This document shows, one piece after another, positions 19,274-27,537 of a stretch of DNA of 64,000 nucleotides; position 1 is the first letter of the stretch, and the number at the start of each line of letters is the position of its first letter. Location: NCBI GenBank assembly GCA_017559845.1, contig JAFYQQ010000005.1, positions 27,965 through 91,964 on the forward strand, read 5' to 3'. The position numbers and the translations under genes were made by a program. The notes under the pieces are model-generated. The model had not been told where the DNA came from, made no database searches, and saw only the letters and a list, made by a program, of their open reading frames with translations. The DNA is from Bacteroidaceae bacterium. Its GTDB lineage: Bacteria; Bacteroidota; Bacteroidia; Bacteroidales; Bacteroidaceae.

Positions 19274-19705
19274 ATGGGTAGAATCCTATCAATAGACTAT
19301 GGGGTCCGTCGCACTGGTTTGGCAGTGACGGACCCTCTTCAGATAATAGCGAACGGGCTAACCACAGTAAATACGCCTCAGCTTCTTGCATTTTTGCAGG
19401 ATTATCTCTCCCGTGAGTCCGTAGAACGTTTTGTCGTGGGGCTTCCCAAGCAGACTAATGGCAGGGACAGTGACAACCTCCCTCGCGTCAAGGCTTTTGT
19501 GAAGAAACTTGGTCAGGCTTTTCCGACAGTTCCGATAGATATGTGGGATGAACGCTATACCAGCGTAATGGCTCATCAGGTGATGCTGGACAGTGGGATA
19601 GGGAAGAAGGCAAGACAAAACAAGGCTTTGGTGGACGAGATAAGTGCCTGCATCATATTGCAGGGTTGGATGGAGTCAAGGCAACGCAGCCCTTTTTCTT
19701 TATGA
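19274..19705 (+). CDS. ruvX: RuvX/YqgF Holliday junction resolvase-like nuclease
   Basis: The 143-residue protein shows the RNase H-like fold of the YqgF family: ILSIDYGVRRTGLAVTDP at the N-terminus with the first acidic residue, VVGLPKQTNGRDSDN, MWDERYTSVMA, and DEISACIILQGWM near the C-terminus. The family acts in processing of 16S rRNA precursor and has been proposed to resolve Holliday junctions. It precedes def by 56 bp, an order often seen in Bacteroidales. Confidence 0.92.
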   Translation: MGRILSIDYGVRRTGLAVTDPLQIIANGLTTVNTPQLLAFLQDYLSRESVERFVVGLPKQTNGRDSDNLPRVKAFVKKLGQAFPTVPIDMWDERYTSVMAHQVMLDSGIGKKARQNKALVDEISACIILQGWMESRQRSPFSL

Positions 19706-19761
19706 ACGGCAGTGGTGCCTGATTAGTATACCTTATATATATTATATAAATAAACAAAACA

Positions 19762-20319
19762 ATGATATTGCCCATTTATACATACGGTCAACCCGTACTT
19801 CGTAATGAAGCGGAAGATATAGATGAAAATTATCCGAATCTCAAGCAGACCATTCAGGATATGTATGATACGTTGGACCGAAGCGAAGGAATCGGTCTGG
19901 CCGCTCCCCAAGTGGGACTTCCCATCCGTTTGGTGGTCATCAACCTTGATTTGATCAGCGAGGATTTGCCGGAATATAAAGGATATATCCGTACTTTTAT
20001 CAATCCCTACATTGAGGAAGTGGATGATTCTGAAACAGACGTAATGGAAGAAGGGTGTCTTTCTCTTCCCGGCATCCATGAGGCTGTCCGCAGGCCGACC
20101 CGCATTCGCGTCACCTATTTGGATGAAGATTTCCAACCTCATGACGAATGGGTGGGTGGTTACCTGGCCCGTGTCATGCAGCATGAGTTCGATCATCTGG
20201 ACGGAATGGTTTTCACAGATCATCTTAAGGGACTTCGTAAACAGTTGATCAGAAAGAAACTACAGTCAATTGCCAAGGGTGATTTCGCCTGTAACTACAA
20301 AGTAAAGGTAAAGCGTTGA
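19762..20319 (+). CDS. def: Peptide deformylase
   Basis: Def removes the N-formyl group from nascent proteins. The 185 residues contain the three family motifs: GIGLAAPQVG, EEGCLSLPG (Cys metal ligand) and QHEFDHLDG (HExxH). The N-terminus ILPIYTYGQPVLR is canonical. Its TGA stop overlaps the TTG start of the next gene. Confidence 0.96.
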   Translation: MILPIYTYGQPVLRNEAEDIDENYPNLKQTIQDMYDTLDRSEGIGLAAPQVGLPIRLVVINLDLISEDLPEYKGYIRTFINPYIEEVDDSETDVMEEGCLSLPGIHEAVRRPTRIRVTYLDEDFQPHDEWVGGYLARVMQHEFDHLDGMVFTDHLKGLRKQLIRKKLQSIAKGDFACNYKVKVKR

Positions 20320-22313
20320 TCAAGAGAAACACTGGTTCCATATTCGCACATCGCCTGTCTTTGTTGCTTGTCGTGCTGTTCCTGTCATGGGGATGGCGTG
20401 GCGTAAGTGTGGTTTATGCACAGATCAATACGGACAGGGTAATGCTTATGGGACGCAATGCTCTTTATTACGAAGACTATGTGTTGGCTATCCAGCGTTT
20501 CAACATGGTAGTCAATGCCAAACCATGGATCAGCGATTCTTATTTTTATAGGGGATTGGCCAAGTTCTATCTTGAGGATTACCCCGGTGCTGAAATCGAT
20601 TGTGGCCACGCCCTGGAGCGTAATCCGTATCTTGCCAATTATTATGGGCTACGCGCCTTGTGCCGCATCAACCAGGAACGTTATGCCTTGGCGGAAGAGG
20701 ATTATCAAAAGCTTTTGCATCTTAGCCCTCTTGACCGTAATAGTTGGTACAATATGGTGTTGTGCCAGATAGAACAGGAAAAATATGCCAGTGCGGATTC
20801 TGCTCTTGATGTCATGATAAAGCAATGGCCCAAGATTCCGTCTCATTATACGTTGAAAGCACAGGTCGCATTTGCCCGAAAGGATACTTTGCAGGGCGAA
20901 TTATGGGTGGATCGCGCATTGGATGTGAATGAATTTGACGGTAATGCCTGGAGCATGAAAGCCATGCTTCATGCGGACAGAAAAGAATATGCACAGGCAG
21001 AGGCCGCATTGGACAAGGCCATACTTCAGTCTCCCAGAAATGTGCCGCTTTATGTAAACCGTGCGCTTGCGCGTTATAATCAGGACAACCTGCGAGGGGC
21101 AATGTCCGATTACGATGCCGCCATAGAACTGCAACCCGGCAATTATCTGGCTCGTTTCAATCGTGGACTTTTGCGTGCGAATGTCGGTGCGGACAATCTC
21201 GCCATTGAGGATTTCAATCATGTGCTGGAGGTTGAGCCGGACAATATGATAGCGCTTTACAACCGTGCCTTGCTGTTGGACAATACTGGAGATTATCAAG
21301 GTGCCATCCGTGATATCAGTGCCGTGATACAGGAATATCCGCAGTTTTGGGAGGGTTATCGTAAGCGTGCCTCCATCCGTCGGAAGATTGGCGACCGCAA
21401 TGGGGCGGAACGTGACGAGTTCAAGATTCTGCAGGCACAGATGGCGGTAGCTGCCGGTACGTATAAACAAGGGAAGACCCGAAAGAAAAGCGAGCGGACC
21501 ATTGAGGATTATCAGAAACTTGTGGTTGAGGACGAGCGTGAAACGGAAAACGAATACGAGAGCGAGTATCGTGGAAAGGTGCAGAACCAGAAGTCTGAGC
21601 TTAAGCCTATGCTGCTTTACGTCCTTACTTATTACAAGAAGGTGTCTCAAGTTAATGGCTATACAGCCTATGCTTCTGTGGTAGATTCGCTCAATAACAG
21701 CCATGTGTTGCCTTCAGAATTGTTCCTTTCAGCCCAGGAGCGCACTTTGTCGGAACAACAGGTAGAACGTCATTTGTCTGCAATAGACAGTCTTGCCGAC
21801 AAGATTGGAGTACAACCAGCCAATCATGTCCTCTTGTTCCAACGGGCCATGGACTATTATCACGTCAAGGATTTTGAAGGAGCGATAGCCGATATGAACG
21901 CTTTCCTTCAGGCTTTGCCGGCCGACGTTCTTGGCCTTTGGCTTAGGGCACAGTCGCGCATGGCATTATTGCAGGCCAATGCGAAACAGGCTGCTGCATC
22001 CGATCTTAGATTGGGTTATCTAATGGCGCAGCAGGACTTCACCCAATGTGTTTCGCTTTGTCCCCAAGTGGCTTATGCCCATTATAATTTGGGTGCAGTG
22101 CAGATGGAACTTGGAGAATTGGAATTGGCTGTCGCTTCATATACCAAGGCGATTGAGTGCGACCCGCATTTCCCCGATGCCTATTATAACCGTGGTGTGG
22201 CCAATCTCAAGTTGGGCAGGAAGGAACAGGGATTGTCTGACCTGAGCCAGGCCGGAGAGTATGGATTGTATCATGCTTACAGCCTGATAAAGCAATATTC
22301 TGCAAATAAATGA
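20316..22313 (+). CDS. Exported tetratricopeptide-repeat protein
   Basis: The 665-residue product begins at TTG 20316, overlapping the def stop (TTGA). This start is supported by an immediately following signal peptide (HRLSLLLVVLFLSWGWRGVSVVYAQ). Residues about 35-375 form a run of TPRs (AIQRFNMVVNAKPWISDSYF, GAMSDYDAAIELQPGNYLAR, AIEDFNHVLEVEPDNMIALY). A charged, Glu/Lys-rich linker follows, and more TPRs lie at 515-660 (AVASYTKAIECDPHFPDAYY). The protein is probably a periplasmic or outer-membrane-associated scaffold; the partner is unknown. Coupling to def looks accidental rather than functional. Confidence 0.82.
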   Translation: MIKRNTGSIFAHRLSLLLVVLFLSWGWRGVSVVYAQINTDRVMLMGRNALYYEDYVLAIQRFNMVVNAKPWISDSYFYRGLAKFYLEDYPGAEIDCGHALERNPYLANYYGLRALCRINQERYALAEEDYQKLLHLSPLDRNSWYNMVLCQIEQEKYASADSALDVMIKQWPKIPSHYTLKAQVAFARKDTLQGELWVDRALDVNEFDGNAWSMKAMLHADRKEYAQAEAALDKAILQSPRNVPLYVNRALARYNQDNLRGAMSDYDAAIELQPGNYLARFNRGLLRANVGADNLAIEDFNHVLEVEPDNMIALYNRALLLDNTGDYQGAIRDISAVIQEYPQFWEGYRKRASIRRKIGDRNGAERDEFKILQAQMAVAAGTYKQGKTRKKSERTIEDYQKLVVEDERETENEYESEYRGKVQNQKSELKPMLLYVLTYYKKVSQVNGYTAYASVVDSLNNSHVLPSELFLSAQERTLSEQQVERHLSAIDSLADKIGVQPANHVLLFQRAMDYYHVKDFEGAIADMNAFLQALPADVLGLWLRAQSRMALLQANAKQAAASDLRLGYLMAQQDFTQCVSLCPQVAYAHYNLGAVQMELGELELAVASYTKAIECDPHFPDAYYNRGVANLKLGRKEQGLSDLSQAGEYGLYHAYSLIKQYSANK

Positions 22314-22376
22314 CTTTGAGGTTTTGGACGTGCAATTTTTCCATTGAAAAATGGGGGCAATATGATAAAAAAAATG

Positions 22377-22384
22377 TAATTTTG
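22377..22384 (+). promoter_or_regulatory. -7 element for thrS
   Basis: TAATTTTG followed by CACC, 41 bp before the thrS ATG. The same TAATTTTGCAC string recurs at 24367 (infC) and 47646 (ABC-F). The -33 element is not obvious. Confidence 0.5.
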
Positions 22385-22425
22385 CACCTTAGTAAATAAA
22401 AAAACAAAAAATAACGACAGATAAA

Positions 22426-24369
22426 ATGATTAAAATTACTTTCCCTGATGGCTCTGTCCGCGAATATGAAGCCGGCGTTACCGGTCTTGAAATAGCACAG
22501 AGCATCTCACAGCGTCTTGCACAGGACGTGTTGGCTTGTGGCGTGGATGGCGAGACGGTGGAACTCAACCGCCCCATTCTTCAGGACGCATCGGTGGTTC
22601 TCTACAAATGGGAGGACGCCGAGGGCAAGCATGCTTTTTGGCATACCAGTGCCCACCTTATGGCCGAGGCTTTGCAGGAACTTTATCCTGGTATCCAGTT
22701 TGGTATTGGTCCTGCCATAGAAAACGGATTCTATTATGACGTAATGCCCGCAGAAGGCGTTACCATCCGTGAGGCCGATTTCGTTGAGATTGAAAAGAAA
22801 ATGAAGGAGTTGGTACAGCGCAAGGAGAACCTTGTGCGCCAGGACATCAGCAAGGCCGATGCCTTGAAGTTCTTTGGTGACCGTGGCCAGACATATAAGA
22901 ACGAGTTGATTGAAGATCTGGAAGATGGTCACATCACCACCTACACCCAGGGAGCGTTCACAGACCTTTGCCGTGGCCCTCACATGCTGAATACAGCCCC
23001 CATCAAGGCCTGCAAGGTGCTTTCTGTAAGTTCTGCCTACTGGCGTGGCGATGAGAAGCGTCCCCAGATGACCCGCCTTTATGCCATCACCTTCCCCAAG
23101 CAGAAGATGCTTGACGAGTATCTGCAGATGCTTGAAGAAGCCAAGAAGCGCGACCACCGTAAGATTGGTAAGGAAATGGGTCTCTTCATGTTCTCTGAGC
23201 GTGTGGGTAAGGGACTTCCCATGTGGCTTCCCAAGGGAACCGCTCTCCGTCTCCGCCTTGAAGATTTCCTCAAGAAGATACAGAAACGTTATGGCTATCA
23301 GCAGGTAATCACTCCGCACATTGGTGGCAAGAACCTGTATGTGACCAGCGGCCACTATGCCCACTATGGCAAGGACAGTTTCCAGCCCATCCACACCCCC
23401 GAAGAGGGCGAGGAATATATGCTTAAACCCATGAACTGCCCCCACCACTGCGAAATTTTCGCATGGCGTCCCCGCAGTTACAAGGACCTGCCTTTGCGTC
23501 TGGCCGAATTCGGTACCGTATATCGCTATGAGCAGAGTGGTGAGTTGCATGGCCTGACCCGTGTGCGCAGCTTCACTCAGGACGATGCACACGTTTATTG
23601 CCGTCCCGACCAGGTGAAGGATGAGTTCATCCGTGTGATGGAGATTATCCAGATTATCTTCGGTGCGCTCGACTTTGACAACTTTGAAGCCCAGATCAGC
23701 TTGCGCGACCCCAACGACAAGGAAAAGTATATCGGCTCCGATGAAGTGTGGGAAGCAGCAGAGAAAGCCATTATCGAGGCTTGTGCCGAGAAGGGGCTCA
23801 AGACTACAACCGAACTTGGCGAAGCCGCATTCTATGGTCCCAAGCTCGACTTCATGGTGAAGGATGCCCTTGGCCGCCGTTGGCAGCTGGGTACCATTCA
23901 GGTTGACTATAACTTGCCCGAACGTTTCCAGTTGGAGTATGTAGGCGAGGACAACCAGAAGCACCGTCCCGTAATGATTCACCGTGCCCCCTTCGGTTCA
24001 ATGGAACGCTTTGTCGCTGTGCTCATTGAGCACACTGCCGGCCGCTTCCCCTTGTGGTTAAGTCCCGAACAGGTGGTGATTCTTCCCGTCAGCGAAAAGT
24101 ACAACGAATATGCCTATAAGTTGCAGCAGTATTTTGACAGCCAGGAAGTGCGTGCCGAGGTGGACGACCGCAACGAAAAGATCGGCAGAAAGATTCGCGA
24201 CAATGAAGTGAAGCACATTCCTTATTTGCTCATTGTGGGCGAAAAAGAACAGTCAGAAGGCACTGTTAGCTTCCGCAGACAGGGTGGAGGCGAGCAAGGA
24301 ACCCTAAAATTCGAAGATTTTGCAAATAAAATCAACGAAGAGGTGCGAAATATGGTAGAAAAGTATTAA
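22426..24369 (+). CDS. thrS: Threonyl-tRNA synthetase
   Basis: ThrRS charges tRNA-Thr. The 647 residues show all domains: N-terminal TGS domain ([19 protein letters not shown]), the editing domain with [11 protein letters not shown] and the second-shell RGPHM motif, the class II catalytic core with the zinc-binding Cys in [13 protein letters not shown] and His in TQDDAHVYC and [13 protein letters not shown], and the C-terminal anticodon-binding domain ([20 protein letters not shown]). It heads the translation cluster thrS-infC-rpmI-rplT, 24 bp before infC. Confidence 0.97.
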   Translation: MIKITFPDGSVREYEAGVTGLEIAQSISQRLAQDVLACGVDGETVELNRPILQDASVVLYKWEDAEGKHAFWHTSAHLMAEALQELYPGIQFGIGPAIENGFYYDVMPAEGVTIREADFVEIEKKMKELVQRKENLVRQDISKADALKFFGDRGQTYKNELIEDLEDGHITTYTQGAFTDLCRGPHMLNTAPIKACKVLSVSSAYWRGDEKRPQMTRLYAITFPKQKMLDEYLQMLEEAKKRDHRKIGKEMGLFMFSERVGKGLPMWLPKGTALRLRLEDFLKKIQKRYGYQQVITPHIGGKNLYVTSGHYAHYGKDSFQPIHTPEEGEEYMLKPMNCPHHCEIFAWRPRSYKDLPLRLAEFGTVYRYEQSGELHGLTRVRSFTQDDAHVYCRPDQVKDEFIRVMEIIQIIFGALDFDNFEAQISLRDPNDKEKYIGSDEVWEAAEKAIIEACAEKGLKTTTELGEAAFYGPKLDFMVKDALGRRWQLGTIQVDYNLPERFQLEYVGEDNQKHRPVMIHRAPFGSMERFVAVLIEHTAGRFPLWLSPEQVVILPVSEKYNEYAYKLQQYFDSQEVRAEVDDRNEKIGRKIRDNEVKHIPYLLIVGEKEQSEGTVSFRRQGGGEQGTLKFEDFANKINEEVRNMVEKY

Positions 24370-24374
24370 TTTTG
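24367..24374 (+). promoter_or_regulatory. Internal -7 element for infC
   Basis: TAATTTTG begins on the TAA stop codon of thrS and lies 19 bp before the infC ATG. It resembles the thrS element including the following CACC. No good -33 TTTG was found, so activity is uncertain. Confidence 0.35.
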
Positions 24375-24393
24375 CACCCGATTTACAAAATTA

Positions 24394-25053
24394 ATGAAAA
24401 AAGACAATATCAAACAGCAGTATCGCGTTAACGAACAGATTCATGTGCGCGAGGTCAGAATAGTGGGAGACGGAATTGAATCCACAGTGATGCCCACCTT
24501 TAAAGCCATTCAGTTGGCCGAACAGAAAGGCGTGGATTTGGTGGAGATTTCGCCCAACGCCCAGCCCCCTGTTTGTAGACTCATTGACTACAGCAAGTTC
24601 ATCTACCAGCAGAAGAAACACCAGAAGGAGATGAAGGCCAAGCAGGTCAAGGTAGATGTCAAGGAAATCCGATTCGGACCGCAGACAGACGACCACGACT
24701 ACAATTTCAAGCTGAAGCATGCCCAGGGCTTCCTTTCTGATGGTGACAAGGTAAAGGCCTATGTATTCTTCAAGGGACGTAGCATCCTTTTCAAGGAACA
24801 GGGAGAAGTACTTCTGCTCCGATTCGCAGCTGATTTGGAAGACTACGGAAAGGTGGAACAGATGCCCCAGTTGGAAGGAAAGCGCATGATTATGTTCATC
24901 GCACCCAAAAAGCAGGCGGCAGCCATGGCCAAGAAAGCCGATACAGAGGAAATGCCCGAACCCGAAGCCGCTCCCGTAAAGAAAGCTCCCCAGCAGAAAG
25001 CCCGCAAGGAATATACCGGCCCCAAGGTGGAAGGCGAGGATTTCGACGATTGA
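24394..25053 (+). CDS. infC: Translation initiation factor IF-3
   Basis: IF-3 binds the 30S subunit and checks start-codon selection. The 219 residues contain the N-domain ([18 protein letters not shown]), the linker and the C-domain ([39 protein letters not shown]). A Lys/Glu/Pro/Ala-rich tail of about 45 residues extends beyond the standard length, as in many Bacteroidetes IF-3 proteins. The start is an ordinary ATG, not the AUU that Escherichia coli uses for autoregulation. Confidence 0.96.
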   Translation: MKKDNIKQQYRVNEQIHVREVRIVGDGIESTVMPTFKAIQLAEQKGVDLVEISPNAQPPVCRLIDYSKFIYQQKKHQKEMKAKQVKVDVKEIRFGPQTDDHDYNFKLKHAQGFLSDGDKVKAYVFFKGRSILFKEQGEVLLLRFAADLEDYGKVEQMPQLEGKRMIMFIAPKKQAAAMAKKADTEEMPEPEAAPVKKAPQQKARKEYTGPKVEGEDFDD

Positions 25054-25145
25054 TTTGTCGCAAGTGAAAAGAGAAGATAGTGCGTAACGCCCTGGTATAT
25101 GCGTTGCCACATCCTATATTAATAATTTATAAACAAAACAAAAAA

Positions 25146-25343
25146 ATGCCAAAAGTAAAGACTAATTCCGGTGCAAAGAAGAGATTCGTGCTGACCGGTA
25201 CTGGCAAGGTAAAGCGTCATCACGCTTATCACAGCCACATCTTGACAAAGAAGACCAAGAAACAGAAGAGAAACCTCGACCACAGCGCTTTGGTTGTATC
25301 TCAGGACATGAAGGAGGTTCGCGACCTGTTGTGCATGCGCTAA
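25146..25343 (+). CDS. rpmI: Ribosomal protein L35
   Basis: This 65-residue basic protein starts [20 protein letters not shown], the canonical L35 N-terminus, and contains [20 protein letters not shown]. An upstream in-frame non-ATG start (25080) is rejected because L35 begins at MPK. It lies 92 bp after infC. Confidence 0.97.
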   Translation: MPKVKTNSGAKKRFVLTGTGKVKRHHAYHSHILTKKTKKQKRNLDHSALVVSQDMKEVRDLLCMR

Positions 25344-25393
25344 TCTAACGTTTTTTAGAGTCAAGACAAAGTTTTCACTTAAGTTATTAACCG

Positions 25394-25440
25394 AATGTTT
25401 AGCACAAAAGATTGCCCCATGAAGAGGCGACGCTAACATT
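25394..25440 (+). promoter_or_regulatory. Candidate structured leader of rplT
   Basis: Between rpmI and rplT, aatgtttagc (25394-25403) can pair with gctaacatt (25432-25440) with one bulged T. This encloses a second stem ttgcc/ggcga (25412-25416 and 25426-25430). It ends 16 nt before the rplT ATG. L20 autoregulates its operon in several bacteria by binding leader RNA, so this may be an L20 site; that is inference from position. Confidence 0.35.
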
Positions 25441-25456
25441 CAAAAAGAAAAAAATT

Positions 25457-25801
25457 ATGCCAAGATCAGTAAATCATGTAGCTTCAAGAGCTAAGAGAAA
25501 GAAAATCCTGGGTCTGACCAGAGGTTACTTTGGTGCCCGCAAGAACGTTTGGACCGTAGCCAAGAACACTTGGGAGAAGGGTCTTACCTATGCCTTCCGC
25601 GATCGTCGCAACAAGAAGCGCACCTTCCGCTCATTGTGGATTCAGCGTATCAATGCTGCCGCTCGTCTCGAGGGTCTGAGCTATTCTCAGCTGATGGGTC
25701 TTCTGCACAAGGCTGGTATCGAGATCAACCGTAAGGTTCTCGCTGACCTGGCCATGAATCACCCCGAAGCATTCAAGGCTATCGTTGCCAAAGTAAAGTA
25801 A
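25457..25801 (+). CDS. rplT: Ribosomal protein L20
   Basis: The 114-residue protein begins [20 protein letters not shown] and contains [40 protein letters not shown] and the C-terminal L20 helices. L20 is needed for early 50S assembly and often represses infC-rpmI-rplT. An intrinsic terminator follows 21 bp after the stop. Confidence 0.97.
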   Translation: MPRSVNHVASRAKRKKILGLTRGYFGARKNVWTVAKNTWEKGLTYAFRDRRNKKRTFRSLWIQRINAAARLEGLSYSQLMGLLHKAGIEINRKVLADLAMNHPEAFKAIVAKVK

Positions 25802-25822
25802 TTCTTTCTTGCATCGATTTAA

Positions 25823-25858
25823 AAAGGATTGTTCCCACCGGAGCAGTCCTTTTTTCTT
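25823..25858 (+). terminator. Intrinsic terminator after rplT
   Basis: A 13-bp stem (25823-25835 with 25840-25852, two G-U pairs) with loop cacc is followed by TTTTC. This is a clear end for the thrS-rplT transcript. Confidence 0.85.
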
Positions 25859-26144
25859 TAGATGTGTTATAAAAACTTTCCCAGATTTTCCACCATAGTG
25901 CACACCCCGATGCATACCGTTGCGTTGGCCAACACACCAGCATGCAATAGCCATCGCAGCCTATTGCCTTTTTCTGGGCAGTACTACTGCATTTGCTATC
26001 GCAGTATATCTTCATAAGCTTGTGCAGTATATCTGCGTTGCCACTTGCAGTACTACTGTTCAAGGAGACTGATATTATGAAAAAATATTATCGGACACCA
26101 ATATTTACAAAATAAATCTTTACATGAAAATGGGGTAAAAAGTA

Positions 26145-26249
26145 TCACTTAAGTGTTTCTCCGGAAACAGTTAAGTGTTGCTCGTAGCCATTCTGCCTGC
26201 CGAACCTCTTGACGATTATCTTTTCAAGTCCTGTTTCTGATGTGTCCAT
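26145..26249 (-). pseudogene. Short remnant resembling the HsdR N-terminus
   Basis: On the minus strand an ATG at 26249 opens 34 codons starting MDTSETGLEKIIVKRFGRQN-GYE, then loses resemblance and stops. The MDTSExGLExIIV...NGYE pattern is what I recall for the start of type I restriction subunit R (HsdR) proteins. No further HsdR domains are present nearby, so I read it as a truncated relic in the repeat-rich interval. Homology is from memory and the match is short. Confidence 0.35.
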
Positions 26250-26290
26250 TGTTGAATATTGTTTTTGTCCAGCCGCTTTATGATACCAAA

Positions 26291-26450
26291 GGCATTCAAT
26301 ATTGGTAGCTTGCCATTTAATGCAGATTGTGGTCTTCTTTCAATCAGAGATGCCAGTGGCATTCAATATTGGTGGCCTGTCATTTAATGCAGATTGTGGT
26401 CTTGTTTCAATCAGAGATGCCAGAGGCATTTAATATTGGTAGCCTGCCAT
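26291..26450. repeat. 67-bp tandem direct repeats
   Basis: Units start at 26291, 26358 and 26425, each opening ggcatt(c/t)aatattggt. The first two are complete and nearly identical; the third breaks off after about 25 bp and runs into ccattcctatggctgg. Each unit junction contains a short hairpin (gatgcc-agt-ggcatt, gatgcc-aga-ggcatt). Nothing here looks coding. Confidence 0.85.
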
Positions 26451-26533
26451 TCCTATGGCTGGTATGTAATGTTGTTAATATTACCATCGATGCCGTTAGG
26501 TATCGAATGTTGTATTTGCCATTGTTGTTTTTT

Positions 26534-26633
26534 ATCCCATACCTATGGCATGGGATTTGTTGCTTGTTTGCCATTGTTCCAGCCATAGGAATGGTTGGCT
26601 ACCAATGTTTGATGCCTCTGGCATCTTTCATTT
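26534..26633 (+). repeat. 100-bp dispersed hairpin repeat, copy A
   Basis: The copy runs from atcccatacc to gcatctttcattt and matches 27045-27144 at about nine positions in ten without gaps. It holds the stems cccatacc/ggcatggg, ccagccat-agga-atggttgg and gatgcc-tct-ggcatc. The core ccagccataggaatgg also occurs inverted at 26446-26462. Confidence 0.85.
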
Positions 26634-26900
26634 ACTGAAATATGGTCTATTGGCATACTTTGATTTGACCAGTCGGACAATGGCACGCGGATGACGCAGA
26701 TACGATGGATGACCGCGAAAAAAAAAGTTCTTTTGACTCTTATGTTCTTCTGTCTAATCTCAAAACTCATCGCCCACAACATATGTATTTTGATATTTGT
26801 CGAAGCAAAGATGAAAACGTAAAACTTTTTTGGTATTTACTGATAATAACCATAAGAGTCAAAAACGAGCAAAAATACGTCAAAAAGGGCTTCTGAAGTG

Positions 26901-26985
26901 CCCAACTGGAAAAAAATAATTTTCCAACTGAGAAAATATATTTTTCCAACAGGGAAATAAAATTTTCCCAACTGGCCGTTTCTGG
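26901..26985. repeat. CCAACTGG/TTTTCC repeat cluster, first locus
   Basis: Four near-copies of the motif (c)ccaactgg / ttttccaac separated by A/T runs form alternative hairpins (for example ctggaaaa...ttttccaac). A related cluster lies at 58160-58216, more than 31 kb away in another long non-coding interval. Confidence 0.7.
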
Positions 26986-27044
26986 CTTTACAGTAGGCTT
27001 TACGTCAAATTGATTCTTTGTAAAGTTTTTTTGAGTTGAAGTAT

Positions 27045-27144
27045 ATCCCATACCTACGGCATGGGGGGTGTTGGTTGTTTACCATTGTTCCAACCATAGG
27101 AATGGCTGGTTACCAATGTTTGATGCCTGTGGCATCTTTCATTT
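27045..27144 (+). repeat. 100-bp dispersed hairpin repeat, copy B
   Basis: This is the same unit as 26534-26633, 511 bp downstream in the same orientation, including ccaaccat-agga-atggctgg and gatgcc-tgt-ggcatc. Confidence 0.85.
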
Positions 27145-27213
27145 GCCTATGAGTTTCTTGGGTACTTTGATTGATTGCCTGTTTCCTGGTAAAGGGTGCG
27201 TGAACTGATGGGG

Positions 27214-27414
27214 AAAAGAAAAAGACCGCACTGATGATGTGATGAAACTCCTAAATAACAGGATTTGAGGGGTTCGTTACCTTTGTAATCCAATTACCCT
27301 TGCGGGACGTGGCGCGCCATCAGTAACGCAAACTTTCCTCGGTTTCAGATTTCTAATTGATGAGTATCCCAATCGAACCAGTGCGGCCTGTGAGGATGTT
27401 AATCTCAAACTTTT
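27214..27414 (-). ncRNA. ssrS: 6S-type RNA candidate (Bacteroidales-1-like)
   Basis: A leftward promoter at 27421-27452 faces a stretch with no protein frame. The roughly 200-nt transcript folds as a long rod. A 12-bp closing stem joins 27377-27388 to 27224-27235 (two G-U pairs), followed on the minus strand by TTTTTCTTTT, a terminator tail. Inside is a second arm pairing 27323-27340 with 27267-27280 (GAGG/CCTC, GTTAC/GTAAC), with small hairpins cccgcaaggg and gtaat-tgg-attac at its tip. A closing stem, a large internal bulge and an apical arm are the 6S layout. From established knowledge, the Bacteroidales-1 RNA motif has this promoter type, a terminal hairpin, and lies near rplT; it was later regarded as 6S RNA. 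Here rplT is the nearest upstream gene, 1.4 kb away and convergent. The assignment is by position and shape, not by model search. Confidence 0.6.
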
Positions 27415-27420
27415 CTAGCA

Positions 27421-27452
27421 CAAAGATAGAACAAATCGGCCATTCATGCAAA
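27421..27452 (-). promoter_or_regulatory. Leftward promoter for the 6S-like RNA
   Basis: Minus-strand TTTG (27449-27452), 20-nt spacer, TATCTTTG (27421-27428): a full consensus match with no coding region downstream on that strand for over 1 kb. Confidence 0.75.
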
Positions 27453-27477
27453 TATTTCTCGTTTTTTTTAGAACTCA

Positions 27478-27509
27478 TTTGTCTAATTTAGGTTTTTTGT
27501 ATAAATTTG
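27478..27509 (+). promoter_or_regulatory. Promoter for the malQ run
   Basis: TTTG (27478-27481), 20-nt spacer, TAAATTTG (27502-27509); the malQ ATG follows 28 bp later. It is back to back with the 6S-like promoter, 25 bp apart. Confidence 0.75.
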
Positions 27510-27537
27510 TAATCACGAACATACAAAAATATATGCC

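Noticed and set aside
26327..26782. Short open frames on both strands in the 26-27 kb repeats
   Set aside because: They follow the 67-bp and 100-bp repeats, encode low-complexity hydrophobic peptides, and have no neighbours or start signals to support them.
27214..27414. RNase P RNA, suggested by GAGGAAAGT in the leftward transcript
   Set aside because: The transcript is only about 200 nt and lacks the other conserved RNase P blocks; the rod-like fold suits 6S RNA better.
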